Made by a program: the position numbers and the translations under genes
Assembly: GCF_900095225.1 (NCBI RefSeq)
Contig: NZ_LT607415.1
Span: 124,001 to 188,000 of the forward strand
Direction: 5' to 3'
Length of the DNA stretch: 64,000 bases
From: Pseudomonas sp. UMAB-08
GTDB lineage: Bacteria; Pseudomonadota; Gammaproteobacteria; Pseudomonadales; Pseudomonadaceae
Notes under the pieces: model-generated
The model's input: only the letters and a program-made list of their open reading frames with translations
Database searches by the model: none
What the model was told of the DNA's origin: nothing
Shown: positions 40,944 to 52,103 of the stretch, in pieces
How the letters are laid out: every line of letters begins with the position of its first letter
Numbering within the stretch: the first letter of the stretch is position 1

Positions 40944-41230
40944 TAGTGCGTCCCACGGCAGTGGAAAAAGCCTCAGCCAGTGCGTGCCGACTGCGGTCAA
41001 AAGAGTGTTGCCAAGGCGCCAATGATACGCCTCTCGCTCTGGCCTAGGGGTGCGACCTTTGGTCGCGTTGGGTGAAAGCGAATGTTGGTGTAGTGACTTG
41101 AATCAATTGACTTATGAATTATGGTCGATTTTTGACGGGTAGAGCGTAATGGGGGTGGCAAAAATACTGCGCTTTCGCCAATGAGTTCGCGAAGAGGCCC
41201 GTATGGATAAATCATCATTCAGCAGAAACC
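40944..41230. promoter_or_regulatory. ccoG upstream region
   Basis: The 287 bases upstream of ccoG hold no gene. Contents seen: a GCGAC-CTTTG-GTCGC dyad at 41052-41066 (also found at 44926), and GTGAC-TTGA-ATCAA (41093-41106), which matches the Anr box at eight of ten positions and could serve as a weak Anr site. No strong promoter was identified. Confidence 0.35.
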
Positions 41231-41268
41231 AAAACGGCCCCGCCAGTTTTCACTGGCGGGGCCGTTTT
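41231..41268. terminator. Bidirectional terminator between ccoP1 and ccoG
   Basis: AAAACGGCCCCGCCAG pairs perfectly over 16 bases with CTGGCGGGGCCGTTTT around a 6-base loop. It ends the ccoNOQP-1 transcript 23 bases after the ccoP1 stop. Confidence 0.93.
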
Positions 41269-41290
41269 GTGTTGCGGTCACGCGTTCGCT

Positions 41291-42268
41291 TTACTCAGCG
41301 GCGGCAGCCTTGTCTCCATGGGAGAGGCTGTAGACGTAAGCAGCCAGCAGGTGAACCTTGTCATTGCCTTGCAGCAACGCCTGAGCAGGCATCTGGCCCT
41401 GACGGCCGTAACGGATGGTCTGCTGCAGTTGCGCGAAGCTCGAACCGTAGATGAACGCGCCTGGGTGAGTCAGGTTAGGTGCGCCCATTGCTGCGGTGCC
41501 TTTACCTTCTGCACCGTGGCAGGCCACGCAGTTGGTAGCGAAGAGCTTCTGACCGGCAACCGGGTCGGCATTAGCGTCTTCAGGCAGCTTGCGGCCATCC
41601 AGTTGAGTGGTTACGAATGCCGCGACGTCACGTACGCCTTGGTCGCCAATCACAGTACCCCATGCTGGCATGACCGCATGACGGCCTCCCATGATGGTGG
41701 TCTTGATGGTTTCCGGCTCGCCGCCCCAACGCCAGTCGGCGTCGGTCAGGTTAGGGAAGCCATAAGCGCCCTTGGCGTCGGAACCGTGGCAAACCGAGCA
41801 GTTGGAGGCGAACAGACGGCCACCCATCTTCAGGGCTTGCGGGTCTTTGGCGACGTCTTCAATCGGCATGGACGCGAATTTGGCGAAGATCGGACCGAAT
41901 CGAGCATCCGATTTAGCCATTTCCTTTTCCCATTCGTGAACGCCAGTCCAACCGGATTGGCCATTGGCGAATTCGGTTTTCTTGTCGTTGTCCAGGTAGG
42001 AATAGCCTGGCAGCAGGCCTTTCCAGTTACCCAGACCCGGGTACAGCACCAGATAGCCCAGCGCGAAGATGATGGTGCCCACGAACAGCATGAACCACCA
42101 TTTTGGCAGTGGGTTGTCGTATTCCTCGATACCGTCGAAGGAATGGCCCACTGTCTCTTCCGTTGCTTCGCTGCGCTGGCCCTTGCGGGTGGACAGCAGC
42201 AGCCAGGTCAGGGCGAAGATGGTACCCAAACTGAGGACTGTGACGTACAGACTCCAGAAAGTAGTCAT
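41291..42268 (-). CDS. ccoP1: cbb3 oxidase subunit III, CcoP (operon 1)
   Basis: 325 residues, dihaem cytochrome c. Two membrane segments near the N-terminus; haem motifs CSVCH (157-161) and CVACH (247-251). Carries electrons to CcoO/CcoN. It starts 4 bases inside the ccoQ1 end (ATGA overlap), showing coupling. About 10 residues longer than CcoP2, mainly in the linker at residues 90-105. Confidence 0.95.
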   Translation of the reverse strand: MTTFWSLYVTVLSLGTIFALTWLLLSTRKGQRSEATEETVGHSFDGIEEYDNPLPKWWFMLFVGTIIFALGYLVLYPGLGNWKGLLPGYSYLDNDKKTEFANGQSGWTGVHEWEKEMAKSDARFGPIFAKFASMPIEDVAKDPQALKMGGRLFASNCSVCHGSDAKGAYGFPNLTDADWRWGGEPETIKTTIMGGRHAVMPAWGTVIGDQGVRDVAAFVTTQLDGRKLPEDANADPVAGQKLFATNCVACHGAEGKGTAAMGAPNLTHPGAFIYGSSFAQLQQTIRYGRQGQMPAQALLQGNDKVHLLAAYVYSLSHGDKAAAAE

Positions 42269-42456
42269 TCTTTGTTACTCCTAGAAGCTTGCTCTTGCTC
42301 AACGTGTTTGATGGCTTCGGGGTCATCCGCGAAGGGCAGCAAAGTTGCTTCGTCGAACTCTGCCTTGCGTCGTCCGCTGAATACCCACAATGCCAGGCCG
42401 ATAAAAGCCACCATCACTACGACGGTGCCCAGGCCGCGAATCATCCCCATATCCAT
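42265..42456 (-). CDS. ccoQ1: cbb3 oxidase subunit IV, CcoQ (operon 1)
   Basis: 63 residues from the ATG at 42456 ([12 protein letters not shown]). One membrane segment, then the FADDPEA motif. It stabilises the cbb3 complex. Starts 5 bases after the ccoO1 stop and overlaps ccoP1 by 4 bases. Confidence 0.9.
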   Translation of the reverse strand: MDMGMIRGLGTVVVMVAFIGLALWVFSGRRKAEFDEATLLPFADDPEAIKHVEQEQASRSNKE

Positions 42457-42461
42457 CAATA

Positions 42462-43070
42462 TCACCGTTTGCTTTTGATGATGGTGCCCAGACCTTGCAG
42501 GTAGGCGACCAACGCATCCATTTCAGTTTTGCCTTTCACAGCAGCACTTGCACCGGCGATGTCTTCGTCGGTGTAAGGGACGCCGAGCGTACGCAAGACT
42601 TCCATTTTTTTCGGGGTGTCCTTGCCGTCGAGCTTGTTTTCTACCAGGAACGGGTAGGCAGGCATTTTCGACTCGGGCACTACGTTGCGCGGGTTGTACA
42701 AATGCGCGCGCTGCCAGTCATCGGAGTAACGACCGCCGACGCGGGCCAAGTCCGGACCGGTACGCTTGGAACCCCACAGGAACGGGTGGTCCCAGACGCT
42801 TTCACCAGCGACCGAGTAGTGGCCGTAGCGTTCGGTTTCAGCACGGAACGGACGAATCATCTGCGAGTGGCAGCCGACACAACCGTTGGCGATGAAAATA
42901 TCGCGGCCTTCGAGTTCCAGTGCCGGGCGAGGCTTCATGCCTTCGACCGGTTTGTTGGTCACGTCCTGAAAAAACAGGGGGACGATCTGGGTCAGGCCGC
43001 CGATGCTAACGGCGATAACCATGAAGAAGGCCAGCAGGCCGATATTCTTCTCGACTACTTCGTGTCTCAT
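42462..43070 (-). CDS. ccoO1: cbb3 oxidase subunit II, CcoO (operon 1)
   Basis: 202 residues, membrane-anchored monohaem cytochrome c with CVGCH at 64-68 and the Met ligand in PESKMPAYP. Its first base overlaps the last base of ccoN1. DNA between 42676 and 42740 is identical for 65 bases to ccoO2, pointing to gene conversion between the operons. Confidence 0.95.
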   Translation of the reverse strand: MRHEVVEKNIGLLAFFMVIAVSIGGLTQIVPLFFQDVTNKPVEGMKPRPALELEGRDIFIANGCVGCHSQMIRPFRAETERYGHYSVAGESVWDHPFLWGSKRTGPDLARVGGRYSDDWQRAHLYNPRNVVPESKMPAYPFLVENKLDGKDTPKKMEVLRTLGVPYTDEDIAGASAAVKGKTEMDALVAYLQGLGTIIKSKR

Positions 43071-44512
43071 CAGTGAGCTCCAACTACAGCGATCTGAGCG
43101 GCGGCTTCAGCTTCAGCCGGGTTCGAGGCGCGTACGGTGCGGAACACGTTGTAAGCCATGAACAGCATGCCGCTGGCGAAGAATGCACCACCAATTGCGC
43201 GGACGATGAAGCCCGGATGGCTGGCTTGCAGTGCTTCGACGAAGGAGTAAGTGAGGGTGCCGTCGTCGTTGATCGCACGCCACATCAAACCCTGGGTGAT
43301 GCCGTTGACCCACATCGAAGCGATGTAAAGAACGGTACCGATGGTAGCCAGCCAGAAGTGGGTGTTGATCAGGCCAACACTGTGCATCTGAGGACGACCG
43401 AAGATTTTCGGGATCATGTGGTACAGCGAACCGATCGAGATCATCGCTACCCAGCCGAGAGCGCCGGCGTGTACGTGGCCGATGGTCCAGTCAGTGTAGT
43501 GAGACAGCGAGTTGACGGTCTTGATGGCCATCATCGGGCCTTCAAAGGTCGACATGCCGTAGAACGCCAGCGATACGACCAGGAACCGCAGAATCGGGTC
43601 GGTACGCAGTTTGTGCCATGCACCTGACAGCGTCATCATGCCGTTGATCATGCCGCCCCAGCTTGGCGCCAACAGAATCATCGACATCGCCATGCCCAGC
43701 GACTGAGCCCAGTCTGGCAGAGCGGTGTAGTGCAAGTGGTGCGGGCCTGCCCAGATGTACAGGGTGATCAGTGCCCAGAAGTGCACGATCGACAGGCGAT
43801 AGGAGTAGATCGGACGCTCGGCCTGCTTCGGAACGAAGTAGTACATCATCCCCAGGAAGCCGGTGGTCAGGAAGAAACCTACCGCGTTGTGGCCGTACCA
43901 CCACTGGATCATCGCATCAGTCGCACCGGAGTAGGCCGAGTAGGACTTGAAGAGGGTCACGGGCAGCGAGGCGTGGTTGACAATATGCAGCATCGCCGTC
44001 ACGACGATGAAGGCGCCATAGAACCAGAGGCCCACATAAATGTGCTTGGTTTTGCGCTTCATGATGGTGCCAAAGAACACCGCAGCGTAGGTTATCCAGA
44101 CGATGGCCAGCAAAATGGCGAGAGGCCATTCCAGTTCGGCGTATTCCTTAGTAGTGGTGTAGCCCAGCGGCAACGTGACGCCTGCGCCGACGATCACTGC
44201 TTGCCATCCCCAGAAGTGGAAGGCGGCCATGCTGTCGGAGATCAGTCGCGTTTGGCAGGTTCGCTGCACGACATAGTAAGAGGTGGCAAACAGCGCACAA
44301 CCGCCGAAGGCGAAAATCACCAGGTTTGTGTGCAATGGGCGTAAGCGTCCAAAAGTCGTCCACGGAAGGCCGAGGTTTAACTCGGGCCAAACAAGCTGTG
44401 AGGCGATAAAGACACCAAGCCCCATGCCAAGGATCCCCCAGACCACCGTCATGATGGCGAACTGGCGGACTACCTTATAGTTATAAGCAGTCGGACTGAT
44501 TGCTGTGCTCAT
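43070..44512 (-). CDS. ccoN1: cbb3 oxidase subunit I, CcoN (operon 1)
   Basis: 480 residues, about twelve membrane segments, haem-copper oxidase catalytic subunit. Histidine ligands fall in [18 protein letters not shown] and [14 protein letters not shown]. It reduces oxygen to water with high affinity. The gene order N-O-Q-P and its place next to ccoG match operon 1 of P. aeruginosa, which is expressed without strict need for Anr; no Anr box is seen upstream here. Confidence 0.95.
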   Translation of the reverse strand: MSTAISPTAYNYKVVRQFAIMTVVWGILGMGLGVFIASQLVWPELNLGLPWTTFGRLRPLHTNLVIFAFGGCALFATSYYVVQRTCQTRLISDSMAAFHFWGWQAVIVGAGVTLPLGYTTTKEYAELEWPLAILLAIVWITYAAVFFGTIMKRKTKHIYVGLWFYGAFIVVTAMLHIVNHASLPVTLFKSYSAYSGATDAMIQWWYGHNAVGFFLTTGFLGMMYYFVPKQAERPIYSYRLSIVHFWALITLYIWAGPHHLHYTALPDWAQSLGMAMSMILLAPSWGGMINGMMTLSGAWHKLRTDPILRFLVVSLAFYGMSTFEGPMMAIKTVNSLSHYTDWTIGHVHAGALGWVAMISIGSLYHMIPKIFGRPQMHSVGLINTHFWLATIGTVLYIASMWVNGITQGLMWRAINDDGTLTYSFVEALQASHPGFIVRAIGGAFFASGMLFMAYNVFRTVRASNPAEAEAAAQIAVVGAH

Positions 44513-45019
44513 TCTAAGGTTCCACGGTTTGGGTGTTTTTTAGGGATAAAAAAGCGGCCGCAGTATGGAGAAAGCGAGTTGCCATTGCAATGCGATCAAC
44601 GCCTTGCAACTGCTTCCTGAAGCTGACTCTGCGGTCATTTCAGCATGGTCAGGGAGCCGTTAGGCGCAGTGACGAAATGCCGCAGTGGACGAAAAAAAGT
44701 GAGGGTTCCAGGCTGGCGGAATGCTGAGGGTAAAGGACGAAACAAAACGCAAAACCAACAGCTAACGGACCATAGCCGCTGTAGATGAGCCTTTTTGCGC
44801 AAGTTATCGAGCACCATCGCCGAAAACATTCGTATCACTTGACCTGTGGCCCACTGTTGGCAGTCCACTATGCGGGCAAGCTTAGTCCTGAATGTCGGGA
44901 GTGGGAAGGTGTACTAACGACGGGTGCGACACTTGGTCGCGGAAGGAAAGGGGGTTGCCGCTCCTGTAACAGGAGCGGCATTCACGCACAGCCCAGAGAT
45001 TGTCCGGGTTGCTGAATCG
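44513..45019. other. 507-base intergenic region between cco-2 and cco-1
   Basis: No gene is supported. It holds the ccoN1 leader and presumably its promoter, which I could not place. A GCGAC-ACTTG-GTCGC dyad lies at 44926-44940, the same element as 41052-41066. A hairpin at 44957-44979 follows ccoP2. No TTGAT-N4-ATCAA site was found. Confidence 0.6.
44957..44979. terminator. Hairpin after ccoP2
   Basis: GCCGCTCCTG-TAA-CAGGAGCGGC, a perfect 10-base stem, 41 bases past the ccoP2 stop. On the minus strand it is followed by A/C-rich rather than T-rich sequence, so it is likely a 3' stabilising or Rho-assisted end. Confidence 0.55.
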
Positions 45020-45970
45020 TTATTGTGCCTTGGCTACGGGCGCCTCTTGCTGAGCATTACCTTGAGACAGGCTATACACATAGGCGGCTAACAACTGCAC
45101 CTTGTCGTTGCCCAGCTGCTCGTTCTGCGCAGGCATCTGACCTTGACGACCATAACGGATAGTCTGCTGCAACTGGGTCAGACTGCTGCCGTAGATGAAG
45201 CCGGCCGGTTGCGTCAGGTTCGGCGCCCCCATTGCTTGCGTGCCTTGACCTGTTGCGCCGTGGCAGGCTACGCAATTGGTGTTGAACACTTGCTGTCCGG
45301 CTTCGACATTGGCGGTTTCATCGGCTGGCAATGGCAGTCCTGCGAGGGAGTGGCGTACATACGCTGCGACGTTTTTCACCCCTTCCTCACCGAGAATCGG
45401 ACCCCAGGCTGGCATGCCGGCTATACGGCCACCCATGATGGTGGTCTTGATAGTGTCGGCGCTACCGCCCCATCGCCAAATGGTATCTGTCAGGTTGGGA
45501 AAGCCATAGGCACCCCGGGCATCCGAACCGTGGCAGACGGCGCAGTTGGAGGCGAACAGGCGTCCGCCCATCTTCAGCGCTTGTGGATCTTTGGCGACTG
45601 CTTCCACGGGCATGGCAGCAAATTTGGCGAAGATCGGCCCAAACTTGGTGTCAGCCTTGTCCATTTCCTTTTGCCATTCATTGACACTGGTCCAGCCATT
45701 CGCATAGCCGGGCAGCACGCCTTTCCAGTTGCCCAGGCCCGGGTAGAGGATCAGGTAGCCGACCGCAAACACCAGGGTTGCGGCAAACAACATGAACCAC
45801 CATTGGGGCAGTGGGTTGTCGTACTCCTCAATGCCGTCGAAGCTGTGACCCATGGTCTGATCGGTACTGCCTTTGGTTTCGCCCTTACGGGTGCCGATCA
45901 GCAGCCACGTAAGGCCGATCAGGCTGCCGATGGTCAGTACACAGATGTAGGTACTCCAAAATGTGGTCAT
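45020..45970 (-). CDS. ccoP2: cbb3 oxidase subunit III, CcoP (operon 2)
   Basis: 316 residues, dihaem cytochrome c with CAVCH at 143-147 and CVACH at 233-237. Two N-terminal membrane segments. Overlaps ccoQ2 by 4 bases. It lacks the residue 90-105 insert of CcoP1. Confidence 0.95.
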   Translation of the reverse strand: MTTFWSTYICVLTIGSLIGLTWLLIGTRKGETKGSTDQTMGHSFDGIEEYDNPLPQWWFMLFAATLVFAVGYLILYPGLGNWKGVLPGYANGWTSVNEWQKEMDKADTKFGPIFAKFAAMPVEAVAKDPQALKMGGRLFASNCAVCHGSDARGAYGFPNLTDTIWRWGGSADTIKTTIMGGRIAGMPAWGPILGEEGVKNVAAYVRHSLAGLPLPADETANVEAGQQVFNTNCVACHGATGQGTQAMGAPNLTQPAGFIYGSSLTQLQQTIRYGRQGQMPAQNEQLGNDKVQLLAAYVYSLSQGNAQQEAPVAKAQ

Positions 45971-46170
45971 CGCTGGGTACTCCGCTCAACAGGGTGCTCT
46001 ACAACAGATTGTTCTTCAGCGTGAGATGGCAGCGGTTCGTCCGCGAAAGGCGCCATGCGCGCTTCAGCGAACCCCGGATTGCGTTTACTGTTGAAGACCC
46101 AAAAGGCCAACCCGATAAATGCGATTGCCACCACCAACGTGCCAAGACCGCGTAAGTCTCCGATATCCAT
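45967..46170 (-). CDS. ccoQ2: cbb3 oxidase subunit IV, CcoQ (operon 2)
   Basis: 67 residues ([20 protein letters not shown]), one membrane segment and the FADEP motif. Begins 3 bases after the ccoO2 stop. The C-terminal tail is unlike that of CcoQ1. Confidence 0.9.
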   Translation of the reverse strand: MDIGDLRGLGTLVVAIAFIGLAFWVFNSKRNPGFAEARMAPFADEPLPSHAEEQSVVEHPVERSTQR

Positions 46171-46173
46171 GGC

Positions 46174-46782
46174 TTACCTCTTGCTCTTGATCGAGGTGCC
46201 GAGTACCTGCAAGTAGGCAATCAGTGCATCCATCTGGGTTTTGCCCTTGAGCGTTGCAACGGCTCCGGCAATGTCGTCGTCGGTGTAAGGCACGCCGAGG
46301 CTACGCATGGTTTTGAGCTTGGCTTCGGTATGGCTGCTGTCGACAGGTTCGTTCACCATCCATGGATAGCCAGGCATCTTCGACTCAGGCACTACGTTGC
46401 GCGGGTTGTACAAATGCGCGCGCTGCCAGTCATCGGAGTAACGACCGCCGACACGGGCCAGATCAGGCCCGGTACGCTTGGAACCCCACAGGAACGGGTG
46501 GTCCCAGACGCTTTCACCGGCGACCGAGTAGTGCCCGTAGCGTTCTGTTTCAGCACGGAACGGACGGATCATCTGCGAGTGACAACCCACGCAGCCGTTG
46601 GCGATGTAGACATCGCGACCTTCCAGTTGCAGCGCGGTGTAGGGCTTCATGCCTTCAACCGGCTTGTTGGTCACGTCCTGAAAGAACAGCGGCACGATTT
46701 GTGTCAGGCCACCGATGCTCACAGCCAAGACCATCAACAGCATCAGCAGGCCGACGTTTTTCTCGATTGTTTCGTGTTTCAT
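46174..46782 (-). CDS. ccoO2: cbb3 oxidase subunit II, CcoO (operon 2)
   Basis: 202 residues, same length as CcoO1, with CVGCH near residue 64 and PESKMPGYP for the Met ligand. Bases 46388-46452 are identical to 42676-42740 in ccoO1. Confidence 0.95.
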   Translation of the reverse strand: MKHETIEKNVGLLMLLMVLAVSIGGLTQIVPLFFQDVTNKPVEGMKPYTALQLEGRDVYIANGCVGCHSQMIRPFRAETERYGHYSVAGESVWDHPFLWGSKRTGPDLARVGGRYSDDWQRAHLYNPRNVVPESKMPGYPWMVNEPVDSSHTEAKLKTMRSLGVPYTDDDIAGAVATLKGKTQMDALIAYLQVLGTSIKSKR

Positions 46783-46792
46783 GGCGAACTCC

Positions 46793-48217
<1,425 letters not shown>

Positions 48218-48306
48218 TTAGGTGTGTTCCCATCTTCTTTGGTCCGGATCAGAGGTCCGAGTCATAGCACCGAGTTATAGGCAGACTAATCAAAAGCGAG
48301 GTAAGC

Positions 48307-49005
48307 ATGAGAGAAGGACTAAGTGCCGGTATTGACGGGGATCAATGCGAACTACTGGCGCGAACTAATGGCTGGTTATGGAGTCCCGCTCCTCAGAGGG
48401 TTTTTGACACGTCGCCGACCCTGATCCTGGCCCATGGCGCAGGTGCCCCCATGGACAGCGAATTCATGACCGACATGGCCGCACGCCTTGCCATGCGGGG
48501 CGTCAACGTCATGCGCTTCGAGTTTCCCTACATGGCCCAACGACGTCTCGACGGCCGCAAACGCCCGCCCAATCCGCAGGCGCAGCTACTCGACTGTTGG
48601 CGCCAGGTCTATGCCCAAGTGCGACCTCACGTCGCGGGTCGCCTGGCTATCGGGGGTAAGTCCATGGGCGGGCGGATGGCCAGTCTGGTGGCTGACGAGC
48701 TGGGCGCAGATGCGTTGGTGTGTCTGGGTTACCCGTTCTATGCCGTGGGCAAACCGGAAAAACCTCGGGTGGCGCATTTGGCGACGATAAAAACGCTGAC
48801 GTTGATCGTGCAAGGAGAAAGGGATGCGCTGGGGAATCGGGAGGCGGTAGAGGGGTATGACGTGTCCAACGCTATCGAGATTTATTGGGTGCCGACAGGC
48901 AATCACGACCTGAAACCGTTGAAGTCGTTGGGTGCGAGTGGCGATGCGGTGTTGAGTCAAGCGACCGATAAGGTAGTAGATTTTTTAATGAAGCCATCCG
49001 TTTAA
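48307..49005 (+). CDS. Alpha/beta hydrolase
   Basis: 232 residues. LAHGAGAPMDSEFM is the oxyanion region, IGGKSMGGRMAS holds the nucleophile serine (GxSxG), and TGNHDLKPLK carries the catalytic histidine. Resembles the dienelactone-hydrolase-like family; substrate unknown. The ATG at 48307 has a GAGG site. Its codons 9-13 contain the Anr box of the divergent ccoN2. Confidence 0.85.
   Translation: MREGLSAGIDGDQCELLARTNGWLWSPAPQRVFDTSPTLILAHGAGAPMDSEFMTDMAARLAMRGVNVMRFEFPYMAQRRLDGRKRPPNPQAQLLDCWRQVYAQVRPHVAGRLAIGGKSMGGRMASLVADELGADALVCLGYPFYAVGKPEKPRVAHLATIKTLTLIVQGERDALGNREAVEGYDVSNAIEIYWVPTGNHDLKPLKSLGASGDAVLSQATDKVVDFLMKPSV
48332..48345 (-). promoter_or_regulatory. Anr/FNR box for ccoNOQP-2, inside the hydrolase gene
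   Basis: TTGACGGGGATCAA matches TTGAT-N4-ATCAA with one change. If it activates from -41.5, the ccoN2 transcript would start near 48297, giving a leader of about 80 bases. The site is within codons 9-13 of the divergent hydrolase and could also repress that gene. Confidence 0.7.
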
Positions 49006-49040
49006 AGTACTAAGCCTGCGCCATGGCAGACTTAGTACTT
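49005..49040. terminator. Long hairpin between convergent hydrolase and P0 gene
   Basis: AAGTACTAAG pairs perfectly with CTTAGTACTT, and the inner CTGC pairs with GCAG around a 6-base loop. It starts on the hydrolase stop codon and lies 18 bases from the end of the minus-strand gene. No long T-run. Confidence 0.65.
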
Positions 49041-49057
49041 GGAGCTTAGCCGATCGA

Positions 49058-52042
49058 TCAGCTCTTCATACCGAAAGCGTGAGCGGCGTCCCCGCCAAAA
49101 CCGACGTCTTTGAGTACTATCCCTCGACCATCCTGCGGGAAGATCGCCCAACGTTTACCTTTACCGGCATGGTCCGCAGCCCATGCGCGGTTATGTCGAC
49201 CCGCTTCGTAGGTCAACCCCGGATCACCGCCGTAATTGGCACGTAACGTACCCCAGTCGGCCAACGAAGGCATGTGCGCACCCGCGCCGTTTACCGGTTT
49301 CATAGCTTCGGTGTAGGTGTGGAAGATGAAGAACACAAACGTCAGGACATTCGAGGTTTTCACGTTATAGCTGACGCGTTGACCCGCGCTGTCGGTGACG
49401 ATGATAGCGGCAGCGCCATTGCCGACCGAGATGACTCGTCCCGTTGCGTCGACCTCCGCAATCGTTGGTGCGCTGGACTGGTAATGGTAAGGCGCGACCC
49501 CACCCGAAGCCACTCGCTGCGAGAATGCTCCGGCAGGTGGAAACTTCGGCGTGGCCGCCGTTCGCAAGTGCCGAGCGCTCAGCACCAGTTCAGAGGTGTC
49601 GATGATCAACGGAGGCTTGGCAGCGGCCACGACGTTGAACGCAGTCGCTGGCGAAACCAGCGGCAAAGCATTGTTACGAGTCGCCTCGTAAGTGACCTGA
49701 ACTGCGCCATCGGCACTGCCGATCACAACGGATTTTGGCACGACGAATTCAATCTTGGCCGCGGTGCCGGCCTCTTTCGCAGGGGTTGCGTGGTTTTGAG
49801 GGCCGGCCCATTTAACGACGATGCTGTCTTTTCCATCGATGCCGGTGTAACGGGGGACTGTTACCAGCACGCCGTAACCAGGTACGTTTTCCAGGTGCAT
49901 GATGTTATTAACGTCTACACCTGCGACAGTCGGCTTGGGAAGGTGGGAGAGGGCAGTGTCGATCAGCAAATCAAGGACGTTTGACTGTTCAATCGTGCCG
50001 TCGACGCGGGTGACTACATAATAGATCTGCACCTTATTGCCGAGGTCATTGGCAACTATCGTTCCCGAAAAAATCACCAACAACTCTTGCCCTGCTTGAC
50101 TGGCGGAGATGCTTTTATCTTTAGCGTACCTCCCGCATGGCGATTGCCATGACACGGTCACGAAATCGCCTTCCTTCAGATTCGCGCTGGCGTCAATGGC
50201 CACGGTCGCGCCTTTGAACGTATCGACAGGGTCAAGGGTGCCATCTTCTTTGGATTCCTTAACTGTTGGATCGGGCAGATGAGTGATGACCGTGGTGCTG
50301 ATTGTGAGTGGCAGAGTTTCCGAGGCAAGCGTGCGATTGCCACGTACCACTTCATACCGCACAGCAACGCTGCCGTTGAGGTTAGCGTCCACGTAGTGCT
50401 TCTTGACCCGGAAAATGACGTCCTTGCCCGACGTGCCGCTGTTGAGTGTTGTGCTGGCGCTGTAACTGGCGTCCGGCGCGCGGCCATCCCAATACAGCGT
50501 GACATTATCCAGCGGCGCCATACCCGTGTAGGGCCGAATACGGACCACGGCCTCGAGCACGATGTCCGTTGGATCAAGCGCGCCATCGGCACTTGCGCCA
50601 TCGACAGAGGGGGGCGGTAACAACGCGCCCCCGCCAGCGCTGACCTGCACCTGCAACGAAGGCGACTTGAAAAACGCCCGGGCGAACGTAGTCACCGTGT
50701 AATAAAGCTCAAGCGTACCGCCCGCCAGCGAGCTGACTTTATCGTCAGGGATCAAAAATTCTACTGTCTCGCCCACATCGTCGCTATTGAGGTTTTTCAC
50801 CTCTTCATGAATCACATTGGCACCGCCAGCCGTCTTGCCCATCCACACCAGAGTGACGTCATTGCCATCGGCCATGAAGTAATACGCTGGCACTTGAGCG
50901 ATGACATTGTGCGCCGTCGGGTCGAGCACCCCGTTATTCTCCTCTGCGACAGGCAACTTCGGTGGCGCCAGTACTTGGACTTTACCCACGATGGTCAGCG
51001 GCAGGCTCTTGGAACGCTGCTCCTCGCCGGACACTTTCCTGACCTTGTACTTGAGCCGCGCACGGCCTTGTGCAATCGGCTCGAACTGTTCATTGGGAAT
51101 CAGGAACTGCACAAACCCGATGGACGTGCCCACCGCTTTTACCGCGACATAAGGGTCCAGCCCCATCCCTTCCGCCGTGTTGCGCTCGACGGTGAAAGTG
51201 ATTTCGTCCGTGGCATTGATACCCGGATAAGACAACACCAACGCCTGCACATCGGCCCCGGCGAGGGTTGCAAGGTTCAGCTCCATATTGGCCGCTTGTG
51301 GCGCGACCGGGGCGGGGAGAGTGGAATTGCCGACTTCGACTTCGACATAGGTGGGGAGTGACCAGCGCGACCAGTTGTTTACGACGTCGCGGAGTTCATA
51401 ACGCACTTCCAGCATGTCGGAGTCGCCAGCGGCATCAATAACTTCCTTGGCAATAGGCAGTACGACAGGTTTGCCGAGCTCCGCTTGAGATTTCAATTCG
51501 TATTTGACGAATTCACCGTTCCACGAAAGGGTAATTCTGTCGCCGACTTCCATGTTTGGATAGGGGGCAACAGTGACGCTGACACCTTCAGGTGAACTGA
51601 TAATTCCCTGGGGTATAACGGTAGCTTTGGCCAGTGCTTCGTTTTCCCAAGGCGTCGAAGGATTGATGTCCGTTCCGCCCGGGAGTGTCAGCTTGACCCT
51701 GATTGTTGCGGGCAAGGATTTATTCCTCAAGCCGCCAATAGGCTCGGTCACTTCATACAGTAGCGTTATCTGCTCCGGATGAATGTTCTGTTGGTCCAGT
51801 TCCAACACAACATAGGAAGGTGTTTCGGGTATGAGATCTCCGTCCTTGATTGTATAGTTGAAAACAAGAGTGCCATTACAGTACAAATCAATAATATGAC
51901 CCGCAGCCATGTCAGTGTAAGGCCCAACTCGAACGAGCAGCGGTACGCTAGGGTCCAGGGTGTCCGCATAACCAATACCACTCGGGTCATGGAGGTTTTG
52001 CATGGCCGGTTCGGGCAGTAATGCCTTCAAGAAATTATTCAT
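49058..52042 (-). CDS. P0: 994-residue modular Ig-like protein with invasin-like C-terminus
   Basis: I do not recognise a named gene. About seven modules of 110-115 residues are seen (approximately 1-120, 130-240, 245-355, 360-475, 480-590, 590-700, 705-815). Each has a 'GD.V.L.W.G' strand in the middle and a 'V.Y.V......S..L.' strand near the end, a pattern of beta-sandwich (Ig-like) repeats. Residues about 819-890 look like a BIG_2-type Ig domain (ending VGNGAAAIIVTDSAGQRVSY), followed by a roughly 100-residue cap with MPSLADWGTLRANYGG that recalls invasin/intimin lectin-like tips. No signal peptide, beta-barrel or lipobox is visible, so the export route is unknown. It lies 61 bases after P1 and is likely cotranscribed with it. 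Adhesin-like role is inference. Confidence 0.7.
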   Translation of the reverse strand: MNNFLKALLPEPAMQNLHDPSGIGYADTLDPSVPLLVRVGPYTDMAAGHIIDLYCNGTLVFNYTIKDGDLIPETPSYVVLELDQQNIHPEQITLLYEVTEPIGGLRNKSLPATIRVKLTLPGGTDINPSTPWENEALAKATVIPQGIISSPEGVSVTVAPYPNMEVGDRITLSWNGEFVKYELKSQAELGKPVVLPIAKEVIDAAGDSDMLEVRYELRDVVNNWSRWSLPTYVEVEVGNSTLPAPVAPQAANMELNLATLAGADVQALVLSYPGINATDEITFTVERNTAEGMGLDPYVAVKAVGTSIGFVQFLIPNEQFEPIAQGRARLKYKVRKVSGEEQRSKSLPLTIVGKVQVLAPPKLPVAEENNGVLDPTAHNVIAQVPAYYFMADGNDVTLVWMGKTAGGANVIHEEVKNLNSDDVGETVEFLIPDDKVSSLAGGTLELYYTVTTFARAFFKSPSLQVQVSAGGGALLPPPSVDGASADGALDPTDIVLEAVVRIRPYTGMAPLDNVTLYWDGRAPDASYSASTTLNSGTSGKDVIFRVKKHYVDANLNGSVAVRYEVVRGNRTLASETLPLTISTTVITHLPDPTVKESKEDGTLDPVDTFKGATVAIDASANLKEGDFVTVSWQSPCGRYAKDKSISASQAGQELLVIFSGTIVANDLGNKVQIYYVVTRVDGTIEQSNVLDLLIDTALSHLPKPTVAGVDVNNIMHLENVPGYGVLVTVPRYTGIDGKDSIVVKWAGPQNHATPAKEAGTAAKIEFVVPKSVVIGSADGAVQVTYEATRNNALPLVSPATAFNVVAAAKPPLIIDTSELVLSARHLRTAATPKFPPAGAFSQRVASGGVAPYHYQSSAPTIAEVDATGRVISVGNGAAAIIVTDSAGQRVSYNVKTSNVLTFVFFIFHTYTEAMKPVNGAGAHMPSLADWGTLRANYGGDPGLTYEAGRHNRAWAADHAGKGKRWAIFPQDGRGIVLKDVGFGGDAAHAFGMKS

Positions 52043-52103
52043 GTTGTTATCCGGTTTTTATTTGTTAGAAGGCGAGCCCTCAAGGCTCGCCTGTTGAGTT
52101 ACA

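Noticed and set aside
44581..44600. TTGCAATGCGATCAA as an Anr box for ccoN1
   Set aside because: The spacing is off by one and the left half lacks GAT; operon 1 is expected to be Anr-independent.
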